A stretch of DNA of 32,399 nucleotides from Mycolicibacterium porcinum. GTDB lineage: Bacteria > Actinomycetota > Actinomycetes > Mycobacteriales > Mycobacteriaceae. Position 1 is the first letter of the stretch. Each line of letters opens with the position of its first letter. The stretch spans positions 1 to 32,399 of the forward strand of contig MSTD01000056.1 in the NCBI GenBank assembly GCA_001942045.1, in the 5' to 3' direction. The position numbers and the translations under genes are program-made. Positions 24,667 to 32,399 of this stretch are shown here, piece by piece. The notes under the pieces were generated by a model. The model was not told the origin of the DNA, did no database searches, and was given only the letters and a program-made list of their open reading frames with translations.

Positions 24667-24718
24667 CGCTGTCGCCGGGGTCCGACGCGGACCTCGGCCT
24701 GAGCTAAGGAGCTGTTAG

Positions 24719-25627
24719 GTGAGTTCACCGAGCGAGCCGGGGTACCCGCGAGCGGGCGACCGGCCCGGCAGCTCCAACGGCTCAGGTACCGGGTCCGCGG
24801 GAGCCGACAGCGCCGCGACCGCCGGTAAGACCGGCGGAGTCCAGGCTCGGCCGGCCGGCGGTCAGATCACCGAGACCGGTGAGGCACCGCCGTGGCAGCG
24901 TGGAACCGCCAGGACCACGCCGGCGCCGGCAACCGAGACACGTGACGAGAGCACCCGGACGCCCAGCTCCCACTCCCCCGGTGTGGAAGCCCGGCTGCAG
25001 CGCTTCGTCGCGGGTACGGAGAACCAGGAGACCGAGCAACAGCCACGACCGGCCCGGCCGTCGTCGCCGCCTCCGGCGGCCCCGTCCGCCCCGCGCAGTG
25101 AGCCGGTGCGGTCCGAGGCCTACGCGAGTGAGATACCGGACCTGTCGGGACCGTCGCCGCGGCCGGCGCAACGCAAACCGTCCTCCGACACGTCGGCGGC
25201 CAGGTCCTCGAGCAACAGCCCGACCACTCGGATCCAGGTGGCCAACCGCAACGCGCATCAGGGGCCGGTCCGGGCCAGCATGCAGATCCGTCGCGTTGAC
25301 CCGTGGACTGTGCTGAAGGTCTCACTGGTGCTGTCTGTGGTGTTGTTCTTCGTCTGGATGATCGCGGTCGCGTTCCTGTACCTCGTGCTCGGCGCGATGG
25401 GTGTGTGGAGCAAGCTCAACAGCAATGTCGGTGATCTCCTGACCAGCGCCAGCGGGGCCTCAGGAGGCGAATTGGTCTCCAGCGGAACGATCTTCGGAGG
25501 GGCCGCCCTCATCGGCCTGGTGAACATCGTGGTGCTGTGTGCGATGGCCACCATCGGTGCCTTCATCTACAACCTGACCACCGATCTGGTCGGCGGAGTC
25601 GAGGTCACGCTGGCCGACCGGGATTGA
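24719..25627 (+). CDS. DUF3566 membrane protein (Rv0007-like)
   Basis: This 302-residue protein has a long disordered N-terminus (1-180) rich in Pro, Ser, Gly and Thr. A membrane domain follows with helices at about 200-224 and 259-284, preceded by [14 protein letters not shown], the typical entry of DUF3566. Length and position, just after gyrA, match Rv0007 of M. tuberculosis. The GTG start has AAGGAG seven bases upstream. The function is unknown; conserved actinobacterial linkage to gyrA and tRNA genes is the main clue. Confidence 0.9.
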   Translation: MSSPSEPGYPRAGDRPGSSNGSGTGSAGADSAATAGKTGGVQARPAGGQITETGEAPPWQRGTARTTPAPATETRDESTRTPSSHSPGVEARLQRFVAGTENQETEQQPRPARPSSPPPAAPSAPRSEPVRSEAYASEIPDLSGPSPRPAQRKPSSDTSAARSSSNSPTTRIQVANRNAHQGPVRASMQIRRVDPWTVLKVSLVLSVVLFFVWMIAVAFLYLVLGAMGVWSKLNSNVGDLLTSASGASGGELVSSGTIFGGAALIGLVNIVVLCAMATIGAFIYNLTTDLVGGVEVTLADRD

Positions 25628-25683
25628 TTTGGGAGTCTGCGCCTCGGTGCGGTAATCTCTGCGCTCGGTCGATCCCAATTTTC

Positions 25684-25757
25684 GGGCCTATAGCTCAGGC
25701 GGTTAGAGCGCTTCGCTGATAACGAAGAGGTCGGAGGTTCGAGTCCTCCTAGGCCCA
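25684..25757 (+). tRNA. ileT: tRNA-Ile (anticodon GAT)
   Basis: A 74-base cloverleaf. The acceptor GGGCCTA pairs with TAGGCCC, the anticodon stem is CTTCG/CGAAG, the loop CTGATAA carries GAT at 25718-25720, and the T arm is GGAGG TTCGAGT CCTCC. The CCA end is not encoded. It lies in the ileT-alaT position after the Rv0007 homologue. Confidence 0.97.
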
Positions 25758-25797
25758 CGACACCCGGTGTAACCGGTGATCATCGAGAGGTTGCGCC

Positions 25798-25920
25798 ATG
25801 CGGTTCATACTTCTGGCCGGCGTCGCAGCCGTCGCGGTGATCGTCTGGCGATCACGTCACGGTGACGAGATTTGGCACGAGGCGGACGTAGAGCCGTCCG
25901 AGCCGAAGACGGGGCCTTAG
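25798..25920 (+). CDS. 40-residue DLW-39-like membrane microprotein
   Basis: This small ORF lies between the two tRNA genes. It starts at ATG with GAGAGG seven bases upstream and encodes a hydrophobic N-terminal helix (RFILLAGVAAVAVIVW) followed by a basic turn RSRH and an acidic tail containing GDEIWHEAD. This layout and the tail motif resemble the actinobacterial DLW-39 family of roughly 39-residue proteins of unknown function. Its last three codons and TAG stop (25918-25920) lie inside the first ten bases of tRNA-Ala, so the mRNA and tRNA precursor overlap. The family assignment is from memory of the motif, not a search. Confidence 0.65.
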   Translation: MRFILLAGVAAVAVIVWRSRHGDEIWHEADVEPSEPKTGP

Positions 25921-25983
25921 CTCAGTTGGTAGAGCGCTGCCTTTGCAAGGCAGATGTCAGGAGTTCGAATCTCCTAGGCTCCA
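25911..25983 (+). tRNA. alaT: tRNA-Ala (anticodon TGC)
   Basis: A 73-base cloverleaf. The acceptor GGGGCCT pairs with AGGCTCC (one G-T pair), the anticodon stem is CTGCC/GGCAG, the loop TTTGCAA carries TGC at 25944-25946, and the T arm is GGAGT TCGAATC TCC. CCA is not encoded. Its first ten bases are also the end of the small ORF before it. Confidence 0.97.
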
Positions 25984-26096
25984 CAACCCCATTCATTCGC
26001 TCTCGCTGATACGAACCATCCTGTGTAGCAAGTATTTTCAGTACGCCACAGGCAATTTCGCGAGAACACCGGCGTCAATTGCTACCGTCGGCTCAC

Positions 26097-26555
26097 ATGT
26101 TGTGTTTGCACAAGATAATTCCTGTCGCGGCGGCACTCCTACTCTGCGGCGTCGCGTGCGGCACCGATGACAGTCAGCAGGCTCCGTCGGGCACCGAATC
26201 TCCGGCCACCTCGACGAGTCATGCGCCGACCGCGCCGGCGGCTCCGCGTACACCGAACGCGCCTGCGCCTCCACACACACCGGGTGCACCCGGCACCTCG
26301 ACCGTGCCGATGATGCCCAACCCCAATGGCGACGGCTCGATGGTGCCGTGTGAGGGCACGATCTGTACGAATCCGAACCACGGTGCCGGCGACAACCCGG
26401 ACGAGAACGGTGGTGCGGTGATGCCGAATCCCAACGGGGACGGCTCGGACGTCCCGTGTGAGGGGACCATCTGCACCAACCCCAATCATGGCGCCGGCGA
26501 CAACCCGGACGAGAACGGCGGCGCGGATGTGCCGGCCCCGGACGGGGACGGATAG
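26097..26555 (+). CDS. Small exported protein with two 36-residue repeats
   Basis: I do not recognise this 152-residue protein. It begins with a positively charged, hydrophobic signal (LCLHKIIPVAAALLLCGVACG) that ends in GVAC, a weak lipobox, so it is probably secreted or a lipoprotein. A Pro/Ala/Thr-rich spacer (about 25-70) follows. Two tandem 36-residue repeats (73-108 and 109-144) come next, each starting MPNPNGDGS and containing a CEGTIC cysteine pair and NPDENGG. The end VPAPDGDG looks like the start of a third copy. The Asp/Asn/Gly-rich repeats suggest metal (calcium) binding or a surface role, but this is a guess. The start is ATG; a TTG six codons upstream is possible, and no strong ribosome site precedes either. 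Confidence 0.7.
   Translation: MLCLHKIIPVAAALLLCGVACGTDDSQQAPSGTESPATSTSHAPTAPAAPRTPNAPAPPHTPGAPGTSTVPMMPNPNGDGSMVPCEGTICTNPNHGAGDNPDENGGAVMPNPNGDGSDVPCEGTICTNPNHGAGDNPDENGGADVPAPDGDG
26313..26528 (+). repeat. Two tandem 108-bp coding repeats
   Basis: Units are 26313-26420 and 26421-26528, each exactly 36 codons. The encoded peptides are identical at 34 of 36 positions, while 16 codons differ only by synonymous changes. The duplication is therefore not recent and the peptide sequence has been kept. Confidence 0.95.
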
Positions 26556-26578
26556 CCCGTCCCCTCCCCTGGTTCGGC

Positions 26579-26980
26579 CTAGGGCTTCGGGGTGACCTCG
26601 ACGCTCGGCGGCAACGGCGACGGCTCGGGTTTCGTGGACCGGCGCACGATCGAAAATGCCACGGCCCCACCGGCCAGGGTCGCCACAGCCACCCCGGCAA
26701 GGAGCAGACGGCGACGGCGTCGCGGCTTGGCCTGCGGCGCTGCGGCCGCCTCCTGCAGGACCTCGGGGAGGGCGGCCACCGTCTGTGCGGCGGCGGCGAG
26801 CTGACGGCGCAGCTTGCCCGATTCATAGCGGCTGCGTAGCCCGGCGACCGCGGCGGACACGGTGTTGGCACTGATGCCCACCACGCCACGGGTCACATCG
26901 ACCGGACCGACGGTGCTGTATTTCAAACCGCGGGCTAGGCGCTGACGGGGGGCCAACCGGGTATCGACGTTCGCGGTCAT
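26579..26980 (-). CDS. cwsA: Cell wall synthesis protein CwsA (Rv0008c-like)
   Basis: This 133-residue protein has a single membrane helix at about 91-112, preceded by a run of arginines (KPRRRRR) and followed by a Pro-rich extracytoplasmic tail. The cytoplasmic part contains the conserved segment RLARGLKYSTVGPVDVTRGVVG. Position and features match CwsA of M. tuberculosis (Rv0008c), which interacts with the division protein CrgA and the polar organiser Wag31 and helps set cell shape and wall synthesis. The ATG at 26978-26980 has AAAGG seven bases upstream. It is divergent from ppiA. Confidence 0.87.
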   Translation of the reverse strand: MTANVDTRLAPRQRLARGLKYSTVGPVDVTRGVVGISANTVSAAVAGLRSRYESGKLRRQLAAAAQTVAALPEVLQEAAAAPQAKPRRRRRLLLAGVAVATLAGGAVAFSIVRRSTKPEPSPLPPSVEVTPKP

Positions 26981-27127
26981 CTGGCACCTTTCTGGGCACG
27001 GGCGGCGGAGGTGAGCTGTGGCCGGGGTATGTCGGCTGAGATCCACATTGCCATCTCCGCGAGAGTCTGGGGGCGTTGGTGGGGTATCTGACCATCGCCG
27101 GCGGCCGGGATGGCAGACTGAGTAGCC

Positions 27128-27655
27128 GTGACGAGCCCCATTCAGACCGCGACGGCGACACTGCACACCAACCGCGGCGATATCAAGATCGCACTGTTCG
27201 GAAACCACGCTCCCAAGACCGTGGCCAACTTCGTCGGCTTGGCGCAGGGCACCAAGGACTACAGCACCCAGAACGCCTCAGGTGGCACCTCCGGTCCCTT
27301 CTACGACGGGGCGGTCTTTCACCGCGTCATCGACGGCTTCATGATCCAGGGTGGCGATCCGACCGGCACCGGTCGTGGCGGCCCCGGCTTCCAGTTCGCC
27401 GACGAGTTCCACCCCGAGCTCCAGTTCGACAAGCCGTACCTGTTGGCCATGGCGAACGCCGGGCCGGGCACCAACGGCTCCCAGTTCTTCATCACGGTCG
27501 GCCAGACCCCGCACCTGAACCGGCGCCACACCATCTTCGGTGAGGTCGTCGACCCGGAGTCCCAGAAAGTGGTCGACGCCATCGCGTCCACCCCCACCGA
27601 TCGCTCCGACCGGCCGACCGAGCCCGTCGTCATCGAATCGGTCACCGTGTCATAA
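27128..27655 (+). CDS. ppiA: Cyclophilin-type peptidyl-prolyl cis-trans isomerase PpiA
   Basis: PpiA catalyses proline isomerisation during protein folding. The 175 residues are a complete cyclophilin domain with the catalytic segment [14 protein letters not shown] (R66), [16 protein letters not shown], and [11 protein letters not shown], where His replaces the Trp of cyclosporin-sensitive human cyclophilin. There is no signal peptide, so it should be cytosolic. The start is GTG; no strong ribosome site is seen, so it may be near-leaderless. Matches Rv0009. A strong hairpin follows the gene. Confidence 0.96.
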   Translation: MTSPIQTATATLHTNRGDIKIALFGNHAPKTVANFVGLAQGTKDYSTQNASGGTSGPFYDGAVFHRVIDGFMIQGGDPTGTGRGGPGFQFADEFHPELQFDKPYLLAMANAGPGTNGSQFFITVGQTPHLNRRHTIFGEVVDPESQKVVDAIASTPTDRSDRPTEPVVIESVTVS

Positions 27656-27682
27656 CGGGTCCAACCCCGCACCTGACAAATG

Positions 27683-27712
27683 CGCGACGCCCCCGAAGCC
27701 GGGGGCGTCGCG
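27683..27712. terminator. Strong bidirectional hairpin between ppiA and the PH-like gene
   Basis: A perfect 12-bp stem, CGCGACGCCCCC (27683-27694) paired with GGGGGCGTCGCG (27701-27712), encloses the six-base loop GAAGCC. It sits 27 bases after the ppiA stop and 20 before the stop of the convergent gene. There is no T-run, as is usual for mycobacterial terminators; its symmetry suggests it serves both genes. Confidence 0.88.
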
Positions 27713-27732
27713 TGTTGTGTGGGGCCGTTTCG

Positions 27733-28149
27733 TCACGGCACCGCGTAGCCGGCCTCCGTGAGCGCGTCCAGGACGTCGAGCGGGTCTGTTCCGAGATCCC
27801 ATCGCGTGAGGACCACCAGGCGGTCGTCGGTGGTGTCGATCTCCAGCAGGCGGACCTTGCGGGCGATCCGGCGGAACTCCGTGATGCGAATTTTCCGGAT
27901 CTCATTACGGCGATATGTCCGGGTACTCCACCAACCGGCGACCGTGAGACCGTCTTGGTTAATTGCCAGTTTGGGTCGTGCCCGCCACGACAATGTTGCG
28001 AACGTGAGCAATCCCACCCCAGCTATGCCGGCAAGAACACGTCCGGGCGAGTCTGTGATCAGGGTCACAGCTGCGATAGCCATCATAAGTCCGCCTATGC
28101 CGCAACCTGCGACTCCGGCGGCGGGCGGGCCCCAATCAGTTTGCTGCAT
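27733..28149 (-). CDS. PH-like-domain membrane protein (Rv0010c-like)
   Basis: This 138-residue protein has two closely spaced hydrophobic segments in the first 55 residues. A soluble domain follows with the pattern LAINQDGLTVAGWWSTRTYRRNEIRKIRI, typical of bacterial PH-like (DUF2581/YdbS-type) domains. It matches Rv0010c in position, orientation and length. The function is unknown. The ATG codon at 28147-28149 has no strong ribosome site. The region upstream holds a DnaA box and two palindromes. Confidence 0.85.
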   Translation of the reverse strand: MQQTDWGPPAAGVAGCGIGGLMMAIAAVTLITDSPGRVLAGIAGVGLLTFATLSWRARPKLAINQDGLTVAGWWSTRTYRRNEIRKIRITEFRRIARKVRLLEIDTTDDRLVVLTRWDLGTDPLDVLDALTEAGYAVP

Positions 28150-28184
28150 GGGTTGTTCACACCCTCTTACCGCGACTAATGGAG

Positions 28185-28233
28185 TTATCCACAGGTGCTA
28201 TCCCCAATGGGGATGAATCACAACGATGTGATT
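28185..28233. promoter_or_regulatory. Isolated perfect DnaA box beside two palindromes
   Basis: TTATCCACA at 28185-28193 is a perfect DnaA box outside oriC. It is followed by ATCCCCA-A-TGGGGAT (28200-28214) and AATCACA-ACGA-TGTGATT (28216-28233), two perfect inverted repeats of 7-bp arms. They lie 36-84 bases upstream of the Rv0010c-like gene and downstream of crgA. They could be operators, or the palindromes could act as a weak terminator for crgA. Confidence 0.7.
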
Positions 28234-28304
28234 GAGCATCGCCGAGGTTGCTGAACCGGTAACGCTAAAACCGTAAGATGAATTCATTATGGTGCGGTCC
28301 GCGC

Positions 28305-28589
28305 TTATCGCCAGCGCATCGTGAGCAACAGCCCACTGATCATGAAGGCAAAGGCGACGGCGTAGTTCCACGGACCCATATCGGCCATCCACTGGAGGAA
28401 GGACGGAGTGTCCACGGGATTGGTCGCGGCCAGCTGGAACACCAGCAGCCACAACAGGCCGAACAGCATGAGACCGATGAACAGCGCGACGAACCACACA
28501 CTCGACGGTCCGGCTTTCACCTTGACCGGGGTCCGGCTCACCGCCTTGATGGTGAAATCGTTCTTCTTACGGACTTTGGACTTGGGCAT
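28305..28589 (-). CDS. crgA: Cell division protein CrgA
   Basis: CrgA is a small membrane protein that helps assemble the division machinery, contacting FtsZ, FtsQ, FtsI and, in mycobacteria, CwsA. The 94 residues have a basic N-terminus ([11 protein letters not shown]), a first membrane helix at about 31-54, a short loop with [18 protein letters not shown], and a second helix at about 74-91 ending MRWR. Length and topology are those of the family (Rv0011c). It is divergent from the DUF881 gene. Confidence 0.96.
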   Translation of the reverse strand: MPKSKVRKKNDFTIKAVSRTPVKVKAGPSSVWFVALFIGLMLFGLLWLLVFQLAATNPVDTPSFLQWMADMGPWNYAVAFAFMISGLLLTMRWR

Positions 28590-28629
28590 GGGTACCTTCG
28601 CGGACAGTCGGCGTCACACGGTGCGACGA

Positions 28630-28646
28630 TGAGGCAGGATGCCTCA
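28630..28646. promoter_or_regulatory. Inverted repeat in the crgA/DUF881 divergent promoter region
   Basis: TGAGGCA (28630-28636) and TGCCTCA (28640-28646) are perfect 7-bp arms around GGA. The repeat lies between the divergent crgA and DUF881 starts (41 and 38 bases away), so it could be a shared operator. No regulator is known for it. Confidence 0.45.
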
Positions 28647-28683
28647 CGAGCCTAACGTAGCTGCACGTCCAGGAGAGACTGCG

Positions 28684-29433
28684 ATGGACCAACCGGATCG
28701 ATCCCCCTGGCGCTTCGGCGTCCCGGTCGTCTGCCTGGCCGCGGGCTTGCTGCTGGCCGCTACCCACGGGGTCTCCGGCGGTGACGAGATTCGCCGCAGC
28801 GACGCGCCCCGCCTGGTCGACCTGGTCCGCGAGGCTCAGCAGTCGGTGGACCGGCTCACCGCCCAGCGTGATTCGCTGTCGACCGAGATCGACAGCCACC
28901 ACGGCGGATCCCCCGGCGCGCACGCAGCCCTCGGCGCGATCACCCGTCGCTCCGCCGAGCTGGCCGCCGACGCCGGTACGGTCCCGATGCGGGGCCCCGG
29001 ACTCGTGGTCACCCTCAACGACGCCCAGCGCGACGCTCAAGGCCGCTTTCCCCGCGACGCTGCCCCCGACGACCTCGTGGTGCACCAACAGGACATCCAG
29101 GCCGTCTTGAATGCACTGTGGAGCGCCGGCGCCGAAGGCATCCAGATGCAGGACCAGCGGATCATCGCCACCTCGGCGCCCCGCTGCGTCGGCAACACCC
29201 TGCTGCTCAACGGCCGCACCTACAGCCCGCCGTACGTGATCACCGCGATCGGCGACGCCGCCGCCATGCAGGCCGCCCTCGCCGCCGCCCCGAACGTCAC
29301 GCTCTACAAGCAATATGTGGTGCGGTTCGGGTTGGGCTACACCGAGGAGCCGCGCCCCGAGGTCGACCTGGTGGGACACACCGATCCGCTGCGGATGCGC
29401 TACGCGAAACCCGCGGGCCCCGTCGGCTATTAA
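28684..29433 (+). CDS. DUF881 membrane-anchored protein (Rv0012-like)
   Basis: This 249-residue protein has one N-terminal membrane helix (about 11-28), a likely coiled coil at about 43-72 (VDLVREAQQSVDRLTAQRDSL), and an extracytoplasmic DUF881 domain. The domain contains MRGPGLVVTLNDAQRD, DDLVVHQQDIQAVLNALW, and LLLNGRTYSPPYVITAIGD. The family is widespread in Gram-positive bacteria near division genes; the function is unknown. I chose the ATG at 28684, with AGGAGA eight bases upstream, over one 15 codons earlier. It precedes trpG/pabA by 30 bases. Confidence 0.9.
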   Translation: MDQPDRSPWRFGVPVVCLAAGLLLAATHGVSGGDEIRRSDAPRLVDLVREAQQSVDRLTAQRDSLSTEIDSHHGGSPGAHAALGAITRRSAELAADAGTVPMRGPGLVVTLNDAQRDAQGRFPRDAAPDDLVVHQQDIQAVLNALWSAGAEGIQMQDQRIIATSAPRCVGNTLLLNGRTYSPPYVITAIGDAAAMQAALAAAPNVTLYKQYVVRFGLGYTEEPRPEVDLVGHTDPLRMRYAKPAGPVGY

Positions 29434-29463
29434 GGCGTTGTCTTGAGCCGGTAACCTGGGCCG

Positions 29464-30115
29464 ATGCAGGTTCTGGTCGTCGACAACTATGACAGCTTCG
29501 TGTTCAACCTGGTCCAGTATCTGGGCCAGCTCGGGGTCGACGCGCAGGTGTGGCGTAACGACGACGAGCGCCTGGCCACCGAGGACGACCTGGCGAAGGT
29601 CGCAGCCGATTTCGACGGCGTCCTGCTGAGCCCCGGCCCCGGCACCCCGGAGCGGGCCGGAGCCACCATTCCGCTGGTGCGTGCCTGTGCCGCGGCCGGC
29701 ACTCCCCTACTCGGCGTCTGCCTCGGTCACCAGGCCATCGGCGTGGCATTCGGCGGCACCGTGGACCGGGCACCCGAACTGCTGCACGGCAAGACGAGCG
29801 TCGTGCACCACGCCGACACCGGTGTGCTCAAAGGTCTTCCGGACCCGTTCACCGCCACCAGGTATCACTCCCTGACGATCCTGCCCGAGACCGTGCCCGA
29901 CGAACTCGAGGTCATCGGCCAGACCGACGGCGGCGTCATCATGGCCGTCCGCCATCGGCAGCTGCCGATTCACGGGGTGCAGTTCCATCCGGAGTCGATC
30001 CTCACCCAGGGCGGGCACCGCATGCTGGCCAACTGGCTCGGAGTCTGCGGCGCCGCTCCCGAGGAAAACCTGGTGGCCACGCTCGAAGCCGAGGTGGCCC
30101 GCGCCGTGGCCGCGG

Positions 30116-30138
<23 letters not shown>
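29464..30138 (+). CDS. trpG: Glutamine amidotransferase of anthranilate/aminodeoxychorismate synthase (TrpG/PabA)
   Basis: This subunit releases ammonia from glutamine for a chorismate-using partner enzyme, in tryptophan or folate synthesis. The 224 residues are a class I amidotransferase with the oxyanion segment LLSPGPGTPERAG, nucleophile C86 in GVCLGHQAIG, and the His/Glu pair H175 and E177 in QFHPES. No chorismate-binding partner is encoded nearby, so it probably serves both pathways, as single amphibolic subunits do. It matches Rv0013. The last 23 bases overlap the convergent pknB gene. Confidence 0.95.
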
Positions 30139-31983
<1,845 letters not shown>

Positions 31984-31987
<4 letters not shown>

Positions 31988-32399
31988 CGCAGTATCTGTT
32001 CCGGTGCCCGCGGTATGGCCGGAGCATCAGCTCCGGCTTCACTGGGCACGATCACGTGGAATGCCAGGTCCGGCAACGCTGCCGGGGTCTGGTAGGGCGT
32101 CGTCTCGGTCACGGTGTCGGTGACCGTGGGCGGTGGTGACTGCTGCTGGTCCTTGCGGTCCTGTGCATTGAGCACGATCAGGATGGCAATCACAATAGCC
32201 AGCGCGCCGAGTACCCCGGCAGCCCACAGCAGGGCCCGCTGGCCCGACGAAAACGTGCGCCGGGCGGGCGGCGCGGGCCGATGGGCGGCCGCGGTGGGCC
32301 TGGCCCGGGTGGCGGTCACCGGGGTGCGGCCCGAGAGATCCGCTGCGGCGCGGGCCTGGGCGGCCGACGGTACCGCGGCCGGCGCGTCCCGGCCCAGTG
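31984..32399 (-). CDS. pknA: C-terminal part of serine/threonine kinase PknA (5' end outside the window)
   Basis: The frame is open through the right edge of the window, so the kinase domain lies outside. The visible part is the juxtamembrane linker rich in Ala, Arg and Pro, a membrane helix ([21 protein letters not shown]), and a short extracellular tail with a Thr-rich segment ([12 protein letters not shown]). This is the PknA architecture: one kinase domain, one helix, no PASTA repeats. Synteny with pknB (ATGA overlap) makes the call secure although the catalytic part is not seen. Confidence 0.93.

Noticed and set aside
26313..26528. Tandem repeats considered as CRISPR or mobile repeat
   Set aside because: The two 108-bp units are in frame, differ mainly at synonymous positions and have no spacers; they are coding repeats.

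Overview
This window is the chromosomal replication-origin region of a mycobacterium, most likely a fast grower of the Mycolicibacterium type. The evidence is the gene order (rsmA-trxB-trxC-cwlM ... parB-parA-rsmG-khpB-yidC-yidD-rnpA-rpmH | dnaA-oriC-dnaN-recF-dciA-gyrB-gyrA ... crgA-pabA-pknB-pknA), proteins that match the M. tuberculosis sequences closely as I remember them, high GC, frequent GTG/TTG starts, and a short gnd gene between dnaN and recF, which I recall from M. smegmatis but not M. tuberculosis. No database search was run.

Layout, left to right. 1-3087: the end of an anti-sigma-M factor, thioredoxin reductase and thioredoxin behind a SigH-like promoter, and CwlM. 3159-6110 (minus): an accessory pair, a GH1 glycosidase lipoprotein and a TetR regulator, then the Rv3916c homologue. 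6333-11737 (minus): a compact run reading away from the origin, rpmH-rnpA-yidD-yidC-khpB-rsmG-parA-parB, with three parS sites embedded in coding sequence. 11738-14412: a DnaA-box-bearing dnaA leader, dnaA, and oriC with scattered DnaA boxes and an AT-rich palindromic unwinding element. 14413-24666 (plus): dnaN, gnd, recF, dciA, gyrB, a small ABM-fold gene, and gyrA interrupted by a 421-residue intein with a homing-endonuclease domain. 24719-26555: a DUF3566 membrane protein, tRNA-Ile, a 40-codon ORF whose stop lies inside the next tRNA gene, tRNA-Ala, and a small exported repeat protein. 26579-32399: cwsA, ppiA, a PH-like membrane protein, crgA, a DUF881 protein, trpG/pabA, pknB and the 3' part of pknA.

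The genes form linked modules. DnaA, DnaN, DciA, gyrase and RecF serve replication. ParA, ParB and parS segregate the newly copied origin. RpmH, RnpA, YidD, YidC, KhpB and RsmG serve RNA maturation, translation and membrane insertion. CwlM, CwsA, CrgA, PknA and PknB control peptidoglycan synthesis and division; CwlM, on the opposite side of oriC from pknB, is a known PknB substrate.

The backbone is conserved. The less ordinary parts are the full-length gyrA intein, parS sites doing double duty as protein code, the ORF that ends inside tRNA-Ala, a two-copy 36-residue repeat conserved in protein but not in DNA, insertions into otherwise conserved gene order (GH1/TetR; the ABM gene between gyrB and gyrA), and an isolated perfect DnaA box beside two palindromes near crgA. 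I did not find a convincing entirely new system.
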